A stretch of 64,000 nt of DNA, from positions 434,001 to 498,000 of the forward strand of contig NC_018108.1 in NCBI RefSeq assembly GCF_000276685.1. The letters run 5' to 3'. Positions 39,503-49,851 of the stretch are shown here, one piece after another (positions within the stretch are counted from its first letter, which is position 1; every line of letters begins with the position of its first letter). The notes beneath the pieces are model-generated. The model searched no databases. It was not told the DNA's origin and saw nothing but the letters and a program-made list of their open reading frames with translations. The position numbers and the translations under genes were made by a program. Source of the stretch: Taylorella equigenitalis ATCC 35865 (GTDB lineage: Bacteria > Pseudomonadota > Gammaproteobacteria > Burkholderiales > Burkholderiaceae_B).

Positions 39503-39787
39503 CTAAAGTTTATCTAGTGAGGTTTTAGATGGAAAAATAAATGAAGGTTTCGCCCTTGTCTGAGAATTTCCTATGAAAACTTCCAATAAATCCTCTATTA
39601 CTAATTCGATTTCTTTTAATAAATTCTCAATGGTATCAGATTCAACGATTAAAGATTTTAAGTCAGGGCTAGTGGCATAATAAACATTAGCCTCTTCATC
39701 GTGCTTGATAATAATACGTAAACTTAGAGGAATACCCAGCTTAGCAAAGGACTTCCAAAACGGCAATCCAATTCGATAACCTAACAT
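39503..39787 (-). CDS. Small DUF1902 (HicB-like) protein
   Basis: The 94-residue protein contains a DUF1902/HicB-like partial fold: LRIIIKHDEEANVYYATSPDLKSLIVESDTIENLLKEIELVIEDLL. I start at ATG 39787; a GTG six codons earlier (39805) is also possible, and neither has a strong ribosome site. HicB proteins are antitoxins of HicA, but no HicA-like gene adjoins it, so it may be an orphan or part of a remnant of a mobile element. Its stop is ~10 bases from the iteron array. Confidence 0.75.
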   Translation of the reverse strand: MLGYRIGLPFWKSFAKLGIPLSLRIIIKHDEEANVYYATSPDLKSLIVESDTIENLLKEIELVIEDLLEVFIGNSQTRAKPSFIFPSKTSLDKL

Positions 39788-39913
39788 ATTAAATTTCGAT
39801 AACACCCAATTATCATAATCTCACAATAATATAATTTTACATTGCCATCATTTGGTTTAAGAACCAACATAAAAGGAGGTTCTCCTAAAAAAAAGAACCC
39901 CACTATAACCTCA

Positions 39914-40372
39914 CTACCTCAAACCATTATTGGTATACAAATCTCTGCCTAAATATTTACGGGTTTTGAATTCGTTAAAAGCAATCATTAGTAAAGTAAT
40001 ACCCCAAAATATAGGGTACTCAATACCACCCCCGTTCCATGTCCATGCAAATCCTTTGACGGTTACAAGGGCATAGGCAGCTAAGAACAGCACAGCAGCA
40101 CCCCCGATAGCTGCCCACCTTGTGGCAATTCCCAACACCAAAGCAATCCCTGCAAGCATCTCTGCTATAAATGCAATAATCACGAAAGTAGAAGCTGGCT
40201 CAAATCCAGCCTTTGCGAAAAAGCTCAAAGTACCAGGGTTCAACGCCCCATCCACCCACTTGCTCAATGCATGTGGAAAAAAACTTAAACCAGACCATAT
40301 ACGTAAAATGTTCCAAGGATTCCCTAAATTGAAAGATTCACCACGAATAGCAAAATCACTTTTATAAAACAT
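39914..40372 (-). CDS. DoxX-family membrane protein
   Basis: ATG 40372 is chosen because a strong AGGAGG (complement at 40377-40382) lies just upstream. The 152-residue product has four hydrophobic segments and the DoxX pattern NILRIWSGLSFFPHALSKW, FVIIAFIAEMLAGIALVLGI and WAAIGGAAVLFL, followed by a WTWNGGGIEYP loop. DoxX-like proteins are small inner-membrane proteins of uncertain role, often linked to redox stress. It is divergent from azurin. Confidence 0.86.
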   Translation of the reverse strand: MFYKSDFAIRGESFNLGNPWNILRIWSGLSFFPHALSKWVDGALNPGTLSFFAKAGFEPASTFVIIAFIAEMLAGIALVLGIATRWAAIGGAAVLFLAAYALVTVKGFAWTWNGGGIEYPIFWGITLLMIAFNEFKTRKYLGRDLYTNNGLR

Positions 40373-40492
40373 ATTTCCTCCTAAATGACCTTTTTGCAAT
40401 TTATCCCTATTTTATATAGGGTTATACAAAGTGATGCAATCCATATTCCAAATTAGGGAAATCTATAGCAACAAAAAATGCCTAAAAAATTT

Positions 40493-40577
40493 ATTGATTT
40501 CCAAAAGCAACCCATATATATGTGTTAATATCATCTCGTTAGTCCAATAGGACTTTAGTTAGGGCTTAGCCCTTTTT
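40493..40577 (+). promoter_or_regulatory. Candidate azurin promoter and leader with two short hairpins
   Basis: TTGATT (40493-40498) and TATATA (40515-40520) are 16 bases apart, a fair sigma-70 pair. The leader then carries AGTCC/GGACT (40541-40554) and AGGG/CCCT (40561-40573) followed by five T. The second resembles a small terminator or attenuator, or it may stabilise the message. The ribosome site GAGGAG (40583-40588) follows. Confidence 0.45.
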
Positions 40578-40595
40578 ACTCAGAGGAGTTACATT

Positions 40596-41048
40596 ATGTC
40601 ATTAAAAAAATTTGCTCTAGTTGCTGCTCTTTCTGCTTTCGCTGCACCAGCTTTTGCAGCTGAGTGTTCAACAGTTCTTGAAGCAAACGATGCTATGCAG
40701 TACAACAAAAAAGAAATCGAAATCAGCAAATCTTGCAAGGATTTCACAGTTGAACTTAAACATGTAGGTAAAATGCCTAAAGCAGCTATGGGTCATAACT
40801 TTGTGCTAGTTAAAAAAGCTGATTCTAAAGCAGTTGCATTAGACGGCGGTAAAGCTGGTCCAGCTAAAGATTACATCCCAGAAGGTGATGCTCGTATCAT
40901 CGCTCATACTAAAATGATTGGCGGTGGTGAATCTGATAAAGTGACTTTTGAAGTTTCAAAATTAGATCCAGCTACAGAGTATCAGTACTTCTGCACATTC
41001 CCTGGTCACCAATCTATCATGATTGGTAACATTAAATTCGTAGACTAG
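40596..41048 (+). CDS. azu: Azurin
   Basis: This 150-residue type 1 copper protein has a signal peptide cut after AFA, so it works in the periplasm as an electron carrier. Copper ligands are visible: His in AMGHNFVLV, Cys in YFCTFPGHQSIM, then the His and Met of that same motif. The N-terminal disulfide pair (ECST...KSCKDF) is also present. The start is set by GAGGAG eight bases upstream. A strong terminator follows. Codons are regular and preferred, suggesting good expression. Confidence 0.97.
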   Translation: MSLKKFALVAALSAFAAPAFAAECSTVLEANDAMQYNKKEIEISKSCKDFTVELKHVGKMPKAAMGHNFVLVKKADSKAVALDGGKAGPAKDYIPEGDARIIAHTKMIGGGESDKVTFEVSKLDPATEYQYFCTFPGHQSIMIGNIKFVD

Positions 41049-41068
41049 TTTCCAGTCTAAGTATTTTT

Positions 41069-41097
41069 GCCCGCCTTGTGCGGGCTTTTGTTTTTTT
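41069..41097 (+). terminator. Rho-independent terminator after azurin
   Basis: GCCCGC (41069-41074) pairs with GCGGGC (41080-41085) around a CTTGT loop and is followed by TTTTG and seven T. Confidence 0.93.
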
Positions 41098-41436
41098 ACA
41101 ACATTAACATTTTGGCAATGTTTTCTGATTCTACAATTTGAATTCCCTTTAAAAGTTAAAGTAATTTATTAAGTTTTATAGGCTCTAAATGAGAATAAGC
41201 AAATTTTCCATAGGAATGCACAGGTTGTAAAAAAATCACAAAAAACTAAATATTTGTCTCATCTTTGCACATAAAACAACATTTATTTGGTTTTTTTTAA
41301 ATAAAGACTAGCAAGAAGTCTTAAAATTTGTTTGAATATCATTAACTTCCCAAACGGGGATAATTTTTAGGGTTGTAGATATTTAAGTATTTAGATGTTT
41401 GCTACTCTGTTTTTCAAATCTTACGGAGATTTATAA
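41098..41436 (+). other. AT-rich 339-base gap before the porin gene
   Basis: No gene is visible. The region is very AT-rich and must carry the strong porin promoter and a leader, but I could not single out a convincing -35/-10 pair with normal spacing. ACGGAG ten bases or so before ATG 41437 is the ribosome site. The length of the leader leaves room for small-RNA or regulator control, as is known for other porins. Confidence 0.4.
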
Positions 41437-42594
41437 ATGAAAAAGACTTTATTAGTTGCTGCTCTACTTGCTGGCTTCGTTGGTGCTGTAGAAGCTAAAA
41501 CTTCTGTAACTCTATACGGTCGCATTGATGCTGGTATCGGTTACTCTCAATCTACTGATCGCTATGAAGGTCCTAACGGTGGCGAAAAACGTGATTCAAC
41601 TTTTGGTGCTATCGTAAATGGTCAAAGTTCTTCTCGTTGGGGTTTAAAAGGTTCTGAAGACTTAGGAAACGGTCTTTCAGCTATCTTCCAATTAGAACAA
41701 GGTTTTGATGGTGTTGTTGGTACTAACAAAAAATTAGCAGATAACAAATTATTTGATCGTAAAGCTATCTTAGGTCTTAAAGGTGGTTTCGGTACTTTAA
41801 CTGTTGGTCTACAAAACAACATCGCTGATGACATTATTTCTCAAGGTTTAGATTGGGGTCTAGCTGATGCTGGTGATGCTCACGGTGCTTTATCTTATCG
41901 TATTTCTAAACTACCTACAGTCAAATACTTATCTAACGATAACGGTGGTTTAGTATTTGGTATCCAAGTAGGTCACAGCCGTGCAGAAATTAAAGATCAA
42001 CAAGACGTTAATGTTGGTGCTACTCGTGTAGTTACTACTGACTCATACTTCGGTATCGGTTTAGGTTATACTCAAAACAAGCTATCACTTGGTGTCGCTT
42101 TCGATATGGAAACAGGTCGTGTTAAAAACACTGACGCAGCAGGTAACACTGTAACAACTAAAACTGATGCTAAAGCAGTTACAATTGGTGGTGGATACGA
42201 TTTCGGACCAGTTGAGTTGTTCTTAGGTTATGGTCGTCAATGGGACGGTTGGATTAACGGTAATCCTTTAGGCGTTAAGGTTATGGTAGATCCAGCTCAT
42301 CCAACAAACGATCCAGAACCAATCTCTAACATGTGGTTCGCTGGTGTTTCTGCACCAGTTGGTGAAGCATCTAAAGTTCACTTCAAATACTGGGGTGGTA
42401 ATGCTACTGGAAACGATAACGTAGATAACACTACAGTTATGGGTCACGGTTTCTCTTTAGGTTTCGAACACAAGTTATCTAAACGTACTAACGTTTATGT
42501 TCAAGGTTCATATGCATACACTAAAGGCGACTGGGAAGGTGCTAGATCAGACTCTAGTTCAGAAGTTAAAGTTGGTCTTCGTCACCGTTTCTAA
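41437..42594 (+). CDS. Outer-membrane porin (Bordetella/Neisseria-type trimeric porin)
   Basis: The 385-residue protein has a signal peptide ending VEA, then TSVTLYGRIDAGIGYS, the standard first strand of betaproteobacterial porins. Alternating hydrophobic beta strands run throughout, and the C-terminus ends in VGLRHRF, the terminal phenylalanine recognised by the BAM machinery. Codon use is strongly uniform (mostly GGT, GCT, AAA, TTA), which points to very high expression. It should be a general diffusion porin; a perfect terminator follows. Confidence 0.95.
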   Translation: MKKTLLVAALLAGFVGAVEAKTSVTLYGRIDAGIGYSQSTDRYEGPNGGEKRDSTFGAIVNGQSSSRWGLKGSEDLGNGLSAIFQLEQGFDGVVGTNKKLADNKLFDRKAILGLKGGFGTLTVGLQNNIADDIISQGLDWGLADAGDAHGALSYRISKLPTVKYLSNDNGGLVFGIQVGHSRAEIKDQQDVNVGATRVVTTDSYFGIGLGYTQNKLSLGVAFDMETGRVKNTDAAGNTVTTKTDAKAVTIGGGYDFGPVELFLGYGRQWDGWINGNPLGVKVMVDPAHPTNDPEPISNMWFAGVSAPVGEASKVHFKYWGGNATGNDNVDNTTVMGHGFSLGFEHKLSKRTNVYVQGSYAYTKGDWEGARSDSSSEVKVGLRHRF

Positions 42595-42624
42595 TCTAAA
42601 TTATTCTTAAATAATTAGATAGTC

Positions 42625-42651
42625 TACCCCCGAGATTTCGGGGGTATTTTT
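42625..42651 (+). terminator. Rho-independent terminator after porin
   Basis: TACCCCCGA (42625-42633) pairs perfectly with TCGGGGGTA (42638-42646) around GATT, followed by five T. Confidence 0.95.
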
Positions 42652-42676
42652 ATAATTTTATTTAAAATAAAATTCT

Positions 42677-42704
42677 TTTAACTACCCCCCATAAGTGGTA
42701 AAAT
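42677..42704 (+). promoter_or_regulatory. Weak candidate promoter for the nuo operon
   Basis: TTTAAC (42677-42682) and TAAAAT (42699-42704) are 16 bases apart, about 28 bases before nuoA. The match to consensus is modest, but this short gap between the porin terminator and nuoA is the obvious place for the operon promoter. Confidence 0.35.
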
Positions 42705-42732
42705 CAAGCAGCTTCAAAATAAATTACAAATT

Positions 42733-43089
42733 ATGACTGCAGAATATTTTCCTGTTTTACTTTTCATTGTTATAGCAACTGTATTTGGAGCTTTTCTCGT
42801 TTTTACTGGTGCTATGCTTGGTCCTCATAAGCCTGATTCCGAAAAAAATTCACCTTACGAGTGTGGTTTTGTTGCATTTGAAGATGCTAGGATGCGCTTT
42901 GATGTTAGATATTACTTAGTAGCCATTCTTTTTATTCTATTTGATTTAGAATTAGCTTTCCTATTTCCCTGGGCTATTGCAAATGATCATATTGGTCTTG
43001 TTGGTTTTGGGACAGCCCTGCTTTTCCTTTTCATCTTAACTGTAGGGTTCGTCTACGAGTGGAGAAAGGGTGCATTGGATTGGGATTAA
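42733..43089 (+). CDS. nuoA: NADH-quinone oxidoreductase subunit A
   Basis: The first gene of a 14-gene complex I operon. The 118-residue membrane subunit has three helices and the family motif [14 protein letters not shown] in the loop that contacts the quinone site, followed by [25 protein letters not shown]. It forms part of the joint between the peripheral and membrane arms. No clear ribosome site precedes its ATG. Confidence 0.97.
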   Translation: MTAEYFPVLLFIVIATVFGAFLVFTGAMLGPHKPDSEKNSPYECGFVAFEDARMRFDVRYYLVAILFILFDLELAFLFPWAIANDHIGLVGFGTALLFLFILTVGFVYEWRKGALDWD

Positions 43090-43103
43090 TTCAGGAATAG
43101 TTT

Positions 43104-43583
43104 ATGTCTGATACCTCTAATAATAAAGGTTTTTTAGTAACCTCTACGGATTCTGTATTGCACTGGTTGCGTACCGGATCCATGTGGCCCGTCACATTCG
43201 GTTTAGCCTGTTGTGCCGTCGAGATGATGCATGCAGGTGCTGCTAGATATGATCTCGACCAATTTGGTATTATCTTTCGTCCTAGTCCTAGACAGTCAGA
43301 TATTATGATTGTTGCAGGTACTCTTACTAATAAGATGGCTCCCGCATTACGCAAAGTCTACGACCAGATGGCAGAACCTAGATGGGTTGTATCTATGGGT
43401 TCTTGTGCTAATGGTGGGGGATATTATCACTATTCTTATGCCGTTGTTAGAGGGTGTGATCGAATTGTTCCCGTAGACATTTATGTGCCTGGTTGTCCTC
43501 CTACTGCAGAAGCTTTAATATACGGTATGCTTCAACTTCAAAATAAGATGCGTCGTACGCTTACTATTGCCAGAGAGAAATAG
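43104..43583 (+). CDS. nuoB: NADH-quinone oxidoreductase subunit B
   Basis: This 159-residue subunit holds the terminal N2 [4Fe-4S] cluster that passes electrons to quinone. Ligand motifs are visible: [22 protein letters not shown] and VPGCPP. Length is normal. It lies 14 bases after nuoA and eight before nuoC. Confidence 0.98.
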   Translation: MSDTSNNKGFLVTSTDSVLHWLRTGSMWPVTFGLACCAVEMMHAGAARYDLDQFGIIFRPSPRQSDIMIVAGTLTNKMAPALRKVYDQMAEPRWVVSMGSCANGGGYYHYSYAVVRGCDRIVPVDIYVPGCPPTAEALIYGMLQLQNKMRRTLTIAREK

Positions 43584-43591
43584 AGGAAAGT

Positions 43592-44206
43592 ATGAGGGAC
43601 ATTGAAGATTTAAAAGCTAGCCTTATTCAGAGTATAGGAGATAAATTCCCTATAGTTGAACATGTACATGAGATTACTATTGATGTACCATCTTCCGATT
43701 GGGTTCAAACCTGTATTACCTTAAGGGATCATGTAGATCTTCGGTTTGATATCGCAGTTGATTTGTGTGGGGTTGATTACTCTAAATATGGTTTTCCAGG
43801 GAACTCTACGATTAGTAAATTTCCTAATAGATATGCCGTAGTTCTGCATCTTTTAAGTACAGTGCATAATAGTCGTGTCCGTGTTAGAACCTTTGCTCTA
43901 GATGACGAGCTTCCTATGGTCCGTTCTTTGACTGATGTATGGGCAAATATTGGGTGGTTTGAGCGTGAAGCCTTCGATATGTTCGGTATCGTGTTTGAGG
44001 GGCATCCAGATTTGCGTCGCATACTTACCGATTATGGATTCATCGGTCACCCGTTACGCAAAGATTTTCCAGTTTCTGGTTACGTTGAGATGATATTCGA
44101 TGAGGAGCAAAATCGTGTCGTATATCAACCAGTTTCAATTGAGCCTCGTGAAATTACACCTCGCATTATTCGCGAAGAGGGATATGGAGGTATAGATAAT
44201 GTCTGA
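43592..44206 (+). CDS. nuoC: NADH-quinone oxidoreductase subunit C
   Basis: This 204-residue peripheral-arm subunit carries the 30-kDa signature [20 protein letters not shown] and the GHPLRKDFP motif. It is a separate protein, not the NuoCD fusion of enterobacteria. AGAGGA supplies its ribosome site, and its last 8 bases overlap nuoD. Confidence 0.97.
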   Translation: MRDIEDLKASLIQSIGDKFPIVEHVHEITIDVPSSDWVQTCITLRDHVDLRFDIAVDLCGVDYSKYGFPGNSTISKFPNRYAVVLHLLSTVHNSRVRVRTFALDDELPMVRSLTDVWANIGWFEREAFDMFGIVFEGHPDLRRILTDYGFIGHPLRKDFPVSGYVEMIFDEEQNRVVYQPVSIEPREITPRIIREEGYGGIDNV

Positions 44207-45455
44207 ATTACAAAACTATACTCTTAATTTTGGACCTCAACATCCTGCAGCACATGGTGTGCTTCGTCTAATTCTTGAACTTAACGGTGAGGTTATACAA
44301 AGAGCGGATCCCCATATAGGTTTACTGCACAGGGGTACAGAGAAGCTTGCAGAGTCTAAGACGTTTTTACAAACATTGCCATACATGGATCGTCTTGATT
44401 ATGTGTCCATGATGTGTAATGAGCATGCATATGTTATGGGGATTGAGCGACTTCTTGGTATAGAGGTTCCGATTCGTGCTCAGTATATTCGTGTGATGTT
44501 CGATGAGATTACGCGAATTCTCAATCATCTTATGAGTTTAGGATCTCATGCTCTCGACGTGGGTGCCATGGCTGGTATGCTGTACATGTTTAGAGAGCGC
44601 GAAGATTTGATGGATTGTTACGAAGCGGTATCTGGAGCTCGTATGCATGCTGCCTACTATCGTGTAGGTGGTGTATATCGAGATTTGCCTGAGACCATGC
44701 CCAAGCATGAAATCGATTCCAAATATAGAAATGTCCGTGAGATGAAACGTCTAAATCAAGCACGAGAAGGTTCTTTGCTCGATTTCATTGAGGATTTCAC
44801 CCAAAGATTCCCTAAATGCGTTGATGAGTATGAGACACTTTTAACTGATAATCGTATTTGGAAGCAGCGCCTAGTTAATATTGGAATTGTTGAACCTGAA
44901 AGGGCTAAAGCTCTAGGTTTTTCTGGGGTTATGTTGCGTGGTTGTGGTATAGAGTGGGACTTACGTCGTAAGCAACCGTATGAGGTTTACGATAAGCTAG
45001 AGTTTATGACACCTGTAGGGGTTAACGGTGATTGTTATGACCGTTATTTGTGTCGTATAGCCGAGCTTCGCGAAAGTAATAAAATTATTGCCCAATGCGT
45101 AAAATGGCTTAAGGAAAATCCTGGTCCCGTGATTGTAGATAATCATAAAATTGCTCCTCCAAAGCGTGAACTTATTAAATCAGGGATGGAGGATTTAATT
45201 CACCACTTTAAATTTTTTACCGAAGGTTTTAAAGTGCCTGAAGGAGAAGTTTACTCTTGTGTAGAGCATCCTAAGGGTGAGTTTGGAGTCTATATAATTT
45301 CAGATGGAGCTAATAAGCCTTATCGTTTAAAAATAAGGGCTCCTGGGTTCGTACATTTGCAATCTTTCGATGAGATGACCCGTGGTCATATGATTGCAGA
45401 TGCGGTTACTGTTATCGGAACCCAAGATATTGTATTTGGTGAAATTGATCGCTAG
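44199..45455 (+). CDS. nuoD: NADH-quinone oxidoreductase subunit D
   Basis: The 418-residue 49-kDa subunit forms the quinone pocket with NuoB. Diagnostic segments are [15 protein letters not shown] at the N-terminus, [20 protein letters not shown] and the C-terminal FGEIDR. It overlaps nuoC by 8 bases. Confidence 0.98.
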   Translation: MSELQNYTLNFGPQHPAAHGVLRLILELNGEVIQRADPHIGLLHRGTEKLAESKTFLQTLPYMDRLDYVSMMCNEHAYVMGIERLLGIEVPIRAQYIRVMFDEITRILNHLMSLGSHALDVGAMAGMLYMFREREDLMDCYEAVSGARMHAAYYRVGGVYRDLPETMPKHEIDSKYRNVREMKRLNQAREGSLLDFIEDFTQRFPKCVDEYETLLTDNRIWKQRLVNIGIVEPERAKALGFSGVMLRGCGIEWDLRRKQPYEVYDKLEFMTPVGVNGDCYDRYLCRIAELRESNKIIAQCVKWLKENPGPVIVDNHKIAPPKRELIKSGMEDLIHHFKFFTEGFKVPEGEVYSCVEHPKGEFGVYIISDGANKPYRLKIRAPGFVHLQSFDEMTRGHMIADAVTVIGTQDIVFGEIDR

Positions 45456-45485
45456 TTGTGCTAGCAAGTTATTTGGTAGAACTGT

Positions 45486-46145
45486 ATGTTGCTTTCTAAT
45501 AAAGCTTATGAATTAATAGATGCTGAACTCAAGAAGTATCCTGAGGATCAGAGACAGTCTGCAGTGATGTCCGCTTTACGAATCGCTCAAACTGAGCTGA
45601 ATTGGGTATCTCCCGAGGTTGTGCAGGATATTGCCACTTATTTAAATATGCCCGTTATGGCTGTTCAGGAAGTTGCTACTTTTTACAACATGTATGAGCT
45701 TCAGCCTGTGGGTAAATACAAAATTACAGTCTGTACCAATTTGCCATGTGCTTTGAGAGAAGGCGTTCAAACCATAAATTATCTACAAGAGAAACTTGGG
45801 ATTGGCATAGATGAAACCTCGCAGGACGGACTGATTACCATTAAATCAGGTGAGTGTATGGGTGCGTGCGGGGATTCTCCAGTACTTCTTATAAACAATC
45901 ATCATATGTGTGTACGTATGGATAAAGCTCGTATAGATGAACTTATAGATGATATTTATAAAGAAGAGGGTGTAGAGCCAGCATTTAAAACTGTGGCTTC
46001 TATTGAGGAGTCTTCTACTAAAGTTGCTTCCCTAGATCCAAGTTCTATCGAAGCACCAAGTGGCTCTCCTAATGTGGTTAAAGTAGACCCCTCTCAAACT
46101 ATGACTTCAGGACTTAGACCTGCTGATTCTGGAGAGGCATTATGA
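45486..46145 (+). CDS. nuoE: NADH-quinone oxidoreductase subunit E with C-terminal tail
   Basis: Residues ~1-160 are a normal thioredoxin-like 24-kDa subunit holding the N1a [2Fe-2S] cluster, with ligand pairs in CTNLPCA and GECMGACGD. The product is 219 residues, about 55 longer than usual; the tail is rich in Ser, Pro, Val and Glu ([14 protein letters not shown]) and has no recognised fold. It overlaps nuoF by ATGA. Confidence 0.96.
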   Translation: MLLSNKAYELIDAELKKYPEDQRQSAVMSALRIAQTELNWVSPEVVQDIATYLNMPVMAVQEVATFYNMYELQPVGKYKITVCTNLPCALREGVQTINYLQEKLGIGIDETSQDGLITIKSGECMGACGDSPVLLINNHHMCVRMDKARIDELIDDIYKEEGVEPAFKTVASIEESSTKVASLDPSSIEAPSGSPNVVKVDPSQTMTSGLRPADSGEAL

Positions 46146-47500
46146 GCTTCATAGAAAAATACTCTCAAGGACTTAATTCTAATCCATCGGGTAATCTAGA
46201 TGATAGTATGATTTTCCATGGTCGCCATATCAAACCTCAGATATTGGCAGATTTAGATGGTTCTAATTGGCATCTAGAAGATTACGTAAAACGTGGTGGA
46301 TATGAGGCGATTAAAAAAATACTTACCACTGGATTAAAGCAAGAAGACATCATTGCCGAGCTTAAAGCTTCTGGACTTCGTGGTCGTGGGGGTGCAGGAT
46401 TCCCGACTGGTTTGAAATGGAGTTTTATGCCTAGGGCTTTTCCTGGGCAAAAGTATATAGTTTGCAATTCCGATGAGGGAGAACCAGGAACTTTTAAAGA
46501 CCGTGACATATTAAGGTTTAATCCTCATTGCATTATTGAAGGCATGATTATCGGTGGTTTTGCTATGGGTGTAACACGTGGCTATAACTACATACATGGT
46601 GAGATTTTTGAAGTTTATGAGCGTTTCCAAGAAGCTATTCATGAAGCGAGAGCTGCTGGATATCTGGGTTCTAATATTCTTGGAACTGATTTTTGTTTTG
46701 ATCTAGAAGCTCATCACGGTTATGGTGCTTATATTTGCGGCGAAGAAACTGCCTTACTTGAATCTATTGAAGGTAAAAAAGGTCAGCCTAGATTTAAGCC
46801 TCCATTTCCAGCTAGTTTTGGTCTTTATGGTAAACCTACTACCATTAATAATGCTGAGACTTTTGCGGCAGTGCCATGGATTATCCGAAATGGTGGACCT
46901 GCATATTTAGAAGTCGGATTGCCTAATAATGGGGGTACGAAACTATTTTCCATTAGTGGAGACGTTGAAAAACCAGGTACCTATGAAATACCCCTAGGTA
47001 CTCCATTTTCAAAATTATTGGAATTAGCTGGTGGCATGAGAGAGGGACGTCCATTAAAAGCTGTTATCCCAGGGGGGTCAAGTTCACCAGTATTGCCTGC
47101 AGAAATCATGATGCAAACCAATATGGATTATGATTCAATTTCCAAAGCAGGATCCATGTTAGGTTCCGGTGCTGTAATAGTTATGAATGACACTCGTTGT
47201 ATGGTTAAGTCTCTACTTCGTTTATCTCATTTTTATCAGGACGAAAGCTGTGGTCAATGTACACCTTGTCGTGAAGGTACTGGATGGCTATATCGTTTAG
47301 TACATCGTATCGAGCACGGACACGGAAAATTAGAAGATTTAGATCAACTCGATAGAGTTGCGGGAAACATTATGGGACGCACGATATGTGCATTAGGAGA
47401 CGCTGCGGCCATGCCCGTTCGTGGTTTCTTAAAACATTATCGTGATGAGTTTATCTACCATATCGAAAATAAAAAGTGCCTTGTTGCACCTTATAACTAG
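46142..47500 (+). CDS. nuoF: NADH-quinone oxidoreductase subunit F
   Basis: This 452-residue subunit binds FMN, NADH and the N3 [4Fe-4S] cluster. The nucleotide loop [13 protein letters not shown], a [15 protein letters not shown] motif, and cluster ligands in [14 protein letters not shown] plus a later Cys in TICALGDAA are visible. Length is normal. It starts with an ATGA overlap to nuoE. Confidence 0.98.
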   Translation: MSFIEKYSQGLNSNPSGNLDDSMIFHGRHIKPQILADLDGSNWHLEDYVKRGGYEAIKKILTTGLKQEDIIAELKASGLRGRGGAGFPTGLKWSFMPRAFPGQKYIVCNSDEGEPGTFKDRDILRFNPHCIIEGMIIGGFAMGVTRGYNYIHGEIFEVYERFQEAIHEARAAGYLGSNILGTDFCFDLEAHHGYGAYICGEETALLESIEGKKGQPRFKPPFPASFGLYGKPTTINNAETFAAVPWIIRNGGPAYLEVGLPNNGGTKLFSISGDVEKPGTYEIPLGTPFSKLLELAGGMREGRPLKAVIPGGSSSPVLPAEIMMQTNMDYDSISKAGSMLGSGAVIVMNDTRCMVKSLLRLSHFYQDESCGQCTPCREGTGWLYRLVHRIEHGHGKLEDLDQLDRVAGNIMGRTICALGDAAAMPVRGFLKHYRDEFIYHIENKKCLVAPYN

Positions 47501-47514
47501 GACTTTTATATATT

Positions 47515-49851
47515 ATGATAGAACTTACAATCGATGGCAAACCAGTACAAGTCGAAGACGGTACGATGATTATCCAAGCTGCAAATAAACTTGGAATCTA
47601 TATACCGCATTTTTGCTATCACAAAAAATTATCTATCGCTGCTAGTTGTCGCATGTGCTTAGTTGAGGTCGAAAAGGCCCCTAAAGCTGTGCCAGCCTGT
47701 GCTACTCCTGTTACTAATGGAATGGTGGTTTACACAAAATCCCCTAAAGCTAAAGCAGGTCAGGAAGCAGTTATGGAGTTTCTGCTTATTAATCACCCGC
47801 TTGATTGTCCTGTTTGTGATCAGGGCGGTGAGTGTCAGTTGCAGGATTTGGCTGTAGGGTACGGCTATTCAACTTCACGTTATGACGAAGAAAAACGTAT
47901 CGTTCTCCATAAAAATCTGGGTCCATTAGTTTCAGCTGAAGAAATGTCTCGATGCATTCACTGTACTCGTTGCGTTCGATTTGGTCAGGAAATTGCTGGT
48001 CAGATGGAATTGGGTATGGTTTATAGGAACGAAAAGTCTGAGATTACTAACTTCCTAGGAAAAGCTATTGAATCTGAGCTTTCGGGTAATATGATTGACG
48101 TTTGTCCAGTAGGTGCCTTAACTTCTAAACCTTTTAGATTTGAAGCTCGTACTTGGGAGCTCGCACGTAGAGAAACCATTAGTCCTCACGACAGTGTGGG
48201 TTCAAACTTAATTGCACAAATTAAAAACAATGAAGTTTTACGTGTATTGCCACTGGAAAATGAATCCGTTAACGAATGTTGGATTTCAGATAGGGATAGA
48301 TGGTCATATGAAGGTCTATTGTCTGAAGATCGTTTATCTAGCCCTATGATAAAAACTTCTAATAATGTGTGGAAGGAGGTTGATTGGGCTGAGGCTTTGA
48401 ATTACGTTGCAGATAACCTTAAGGATAAGGAGTCTCTCGGTGTACTAGCTAGCGAAAACAGTACATTAGAGGAATTGTATTTACTCAAAAAAATAGCAAA
48501 TCATTTGGGTTCTCAAAATATTGATACAAATTTAAGGGCTAATGATCAAAATCTTGCTAAGTGTATCGATGGAGTGCCTTGGTTGGGAGTTCCTATCGAG
48601 GAATTAAGCCGTCTAGATTCTGCGATTGTAATTGGTTCAAATTTACGTAAAGATCATCCCTTATTTGCTCAGCGATTAAGGCAGGCTGCACGATTTGGGG
48701 CTTGCATTGCTACCATAGATAGCTACGGCGAGGATCCGAAAATTCCTTTAGTAGCTCGCATTAATGCTAAACCATCTGAGCTTGCTTCTAAAATTTCTCA
48801 ATTAACTGATGTTTTCAATAATCACAAAGAAGGTGACCAATTCGACACAACTGATGTAAATCAATTGATAGCATCTCGTGTGAGTGGATTTGAAAATTCT
48901 CTTGTCCTTGTTGGCAGTGCTGTCACGAACGCACCTAATGCCAGTGAGTTATTGTTCGAAGCTCAAAATTTGGCGAATGCTATGGGAGCCAAGCTAGGCT
49001 TTTTAACATCAGGAGCTAATACAGTGGGTGCCTATACTGTTGGAGCTGTTGCTAGAACTGGTCTATCCGCAAGTCAAATGATTGATAAAAAGCTTTCTGC
49101 GTTTATTGTTCATAATTTAGAGCCAAAATTTGATATGGAATATGGTCTGAAAGCTGAGTCTGTTCTTAAAGACTCGTTTGCCGTGGCTCTGACGCCGTAT
49201 GCTTCTGATGCAATGGATTGGGCTAGGGTAATATTGCCAATAGGACCTTTTACTGAAACTTCTGGAACCTTTATTAATGCTGAGGGCAGACGCCAATCTT
49301 TTAAAGGTGTAGTTTCTGGTCTCGGAGAATCTAGACCAGCTTGGAAAGTGCTTAGAGTATTAGCGAATCTATTGGGTGTGCCTGATTCTAACTTTAACGA
49401 TTCTGAAGAGATTGCTAATCAAGCACTTTTAGAGACTCGTCAAAATCAGCTTTCAAATAAAATACTTGAGATGTCTGAGTTATCATCTGCTGAGGATTCT
49501 TCTACTGAAGAACCTTCTATTTCAGAAGTAGCATCTGATGAAGAGTTTAAATTTGAGCGTGTTGCTGAAGTTCCTATCTACAAAACGGATTCGATTGTAC
49601 GGCGAGCATTATCACTGCAAAAAACTGAAATCAGCACCTCACCTTTTGTTCAATTGAGTAAATCCGATATGGATACATTAGAGCTCAGTAGTGGTGATAG
49701 TATTAAAGTGTCTTCAAAATTAAACTCTGCTACTTTTACTGTAGAGCTTAATGAGTTATTGGCAGAAGGCACGATACGCATTTCTCAGGGATTTGAGGAG
49801 ACTATCAAATTGGGTAATTCCTACTCTATGATTAAAGTGGAGCGTATGTAA
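47515..49851 (+). CDS. nuoG: NADH-quinone oxidoreductase subunit G
   Basis: The 778-residue subunit carries most peripheral iron-sulfur clusters: [42 protein letters not shown] and [10 protein letters not shown], followed by a molybdopterin-type domain that has lost its cofactor in this family. A Ser/Glu-rich insert (around residues 655-685, [12 protein letters not shown]) separates the last domain from the C-terminal one. Its stop overlaps nuoH by one base (TAATG). Confidence 0.97.
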   Translation: MIELTIDGKPVQVEDGTMIIQAANKLGIYIPHFCYHKKLSIAASCRMCLVEVEKAPKAVPACATPVTNGMVVYTKSPKAKAGQEAVMEFLLINHPLDCPVCDQGGECQLQDLAVGYGYSTSRYDEEKRIVLHKNLGPLVSAEEMSRCIHCTRCVRFGQEIAGQMELGMVYRNEKSEITNFLGKAIESELSGNMIDVCPVGALTSKPFRFEARTWELARRETISPHDSVGSNLIAQIKNNEVLRVLPLENESVNECWISDRDRWSYEGLLSEDRLSSPMIKTSNNVWKEVDWAEALNYVADNLKDKESLGVLASENSTLEELYLLKKIANHLGSQNIDTNLRANDQNLAKCIDGVPWLGVPIEELSRLDSAIVIGSNLRKDHPLFAQRLRQAARFGACIATIDSYGEDPKIPLVARINAKPSELASKISQLTDVFNNHKEGDQFDTTDVNQLIASRVSGFENSLVLVGSAVTNAPNASELLFEAQNLANAMGAKLGFLTSGANTVGAYTVGAVARTGLSASQMIDKKLSAFIVHNLEPKFDMEYGLKAESVLKDSFAVALTPYASDAMDWARVILPIGPFTETSGTFINAEGRRQSFKGVVSGLGESRPAWKVLRVLANLLGVPDSNFNDSEEIANQALLETRQNQLSNKILEMSELSSAEDSSTEEPSISEVASDEEFKFERVAEVPIYKTDSIVRRALSLQKTEISTSPFVQLSKSDMDTLELSSGDSIKVSSKLNSATFTVELNELLAEGTIRISQGFEETIKLGNSYSMIKVERM

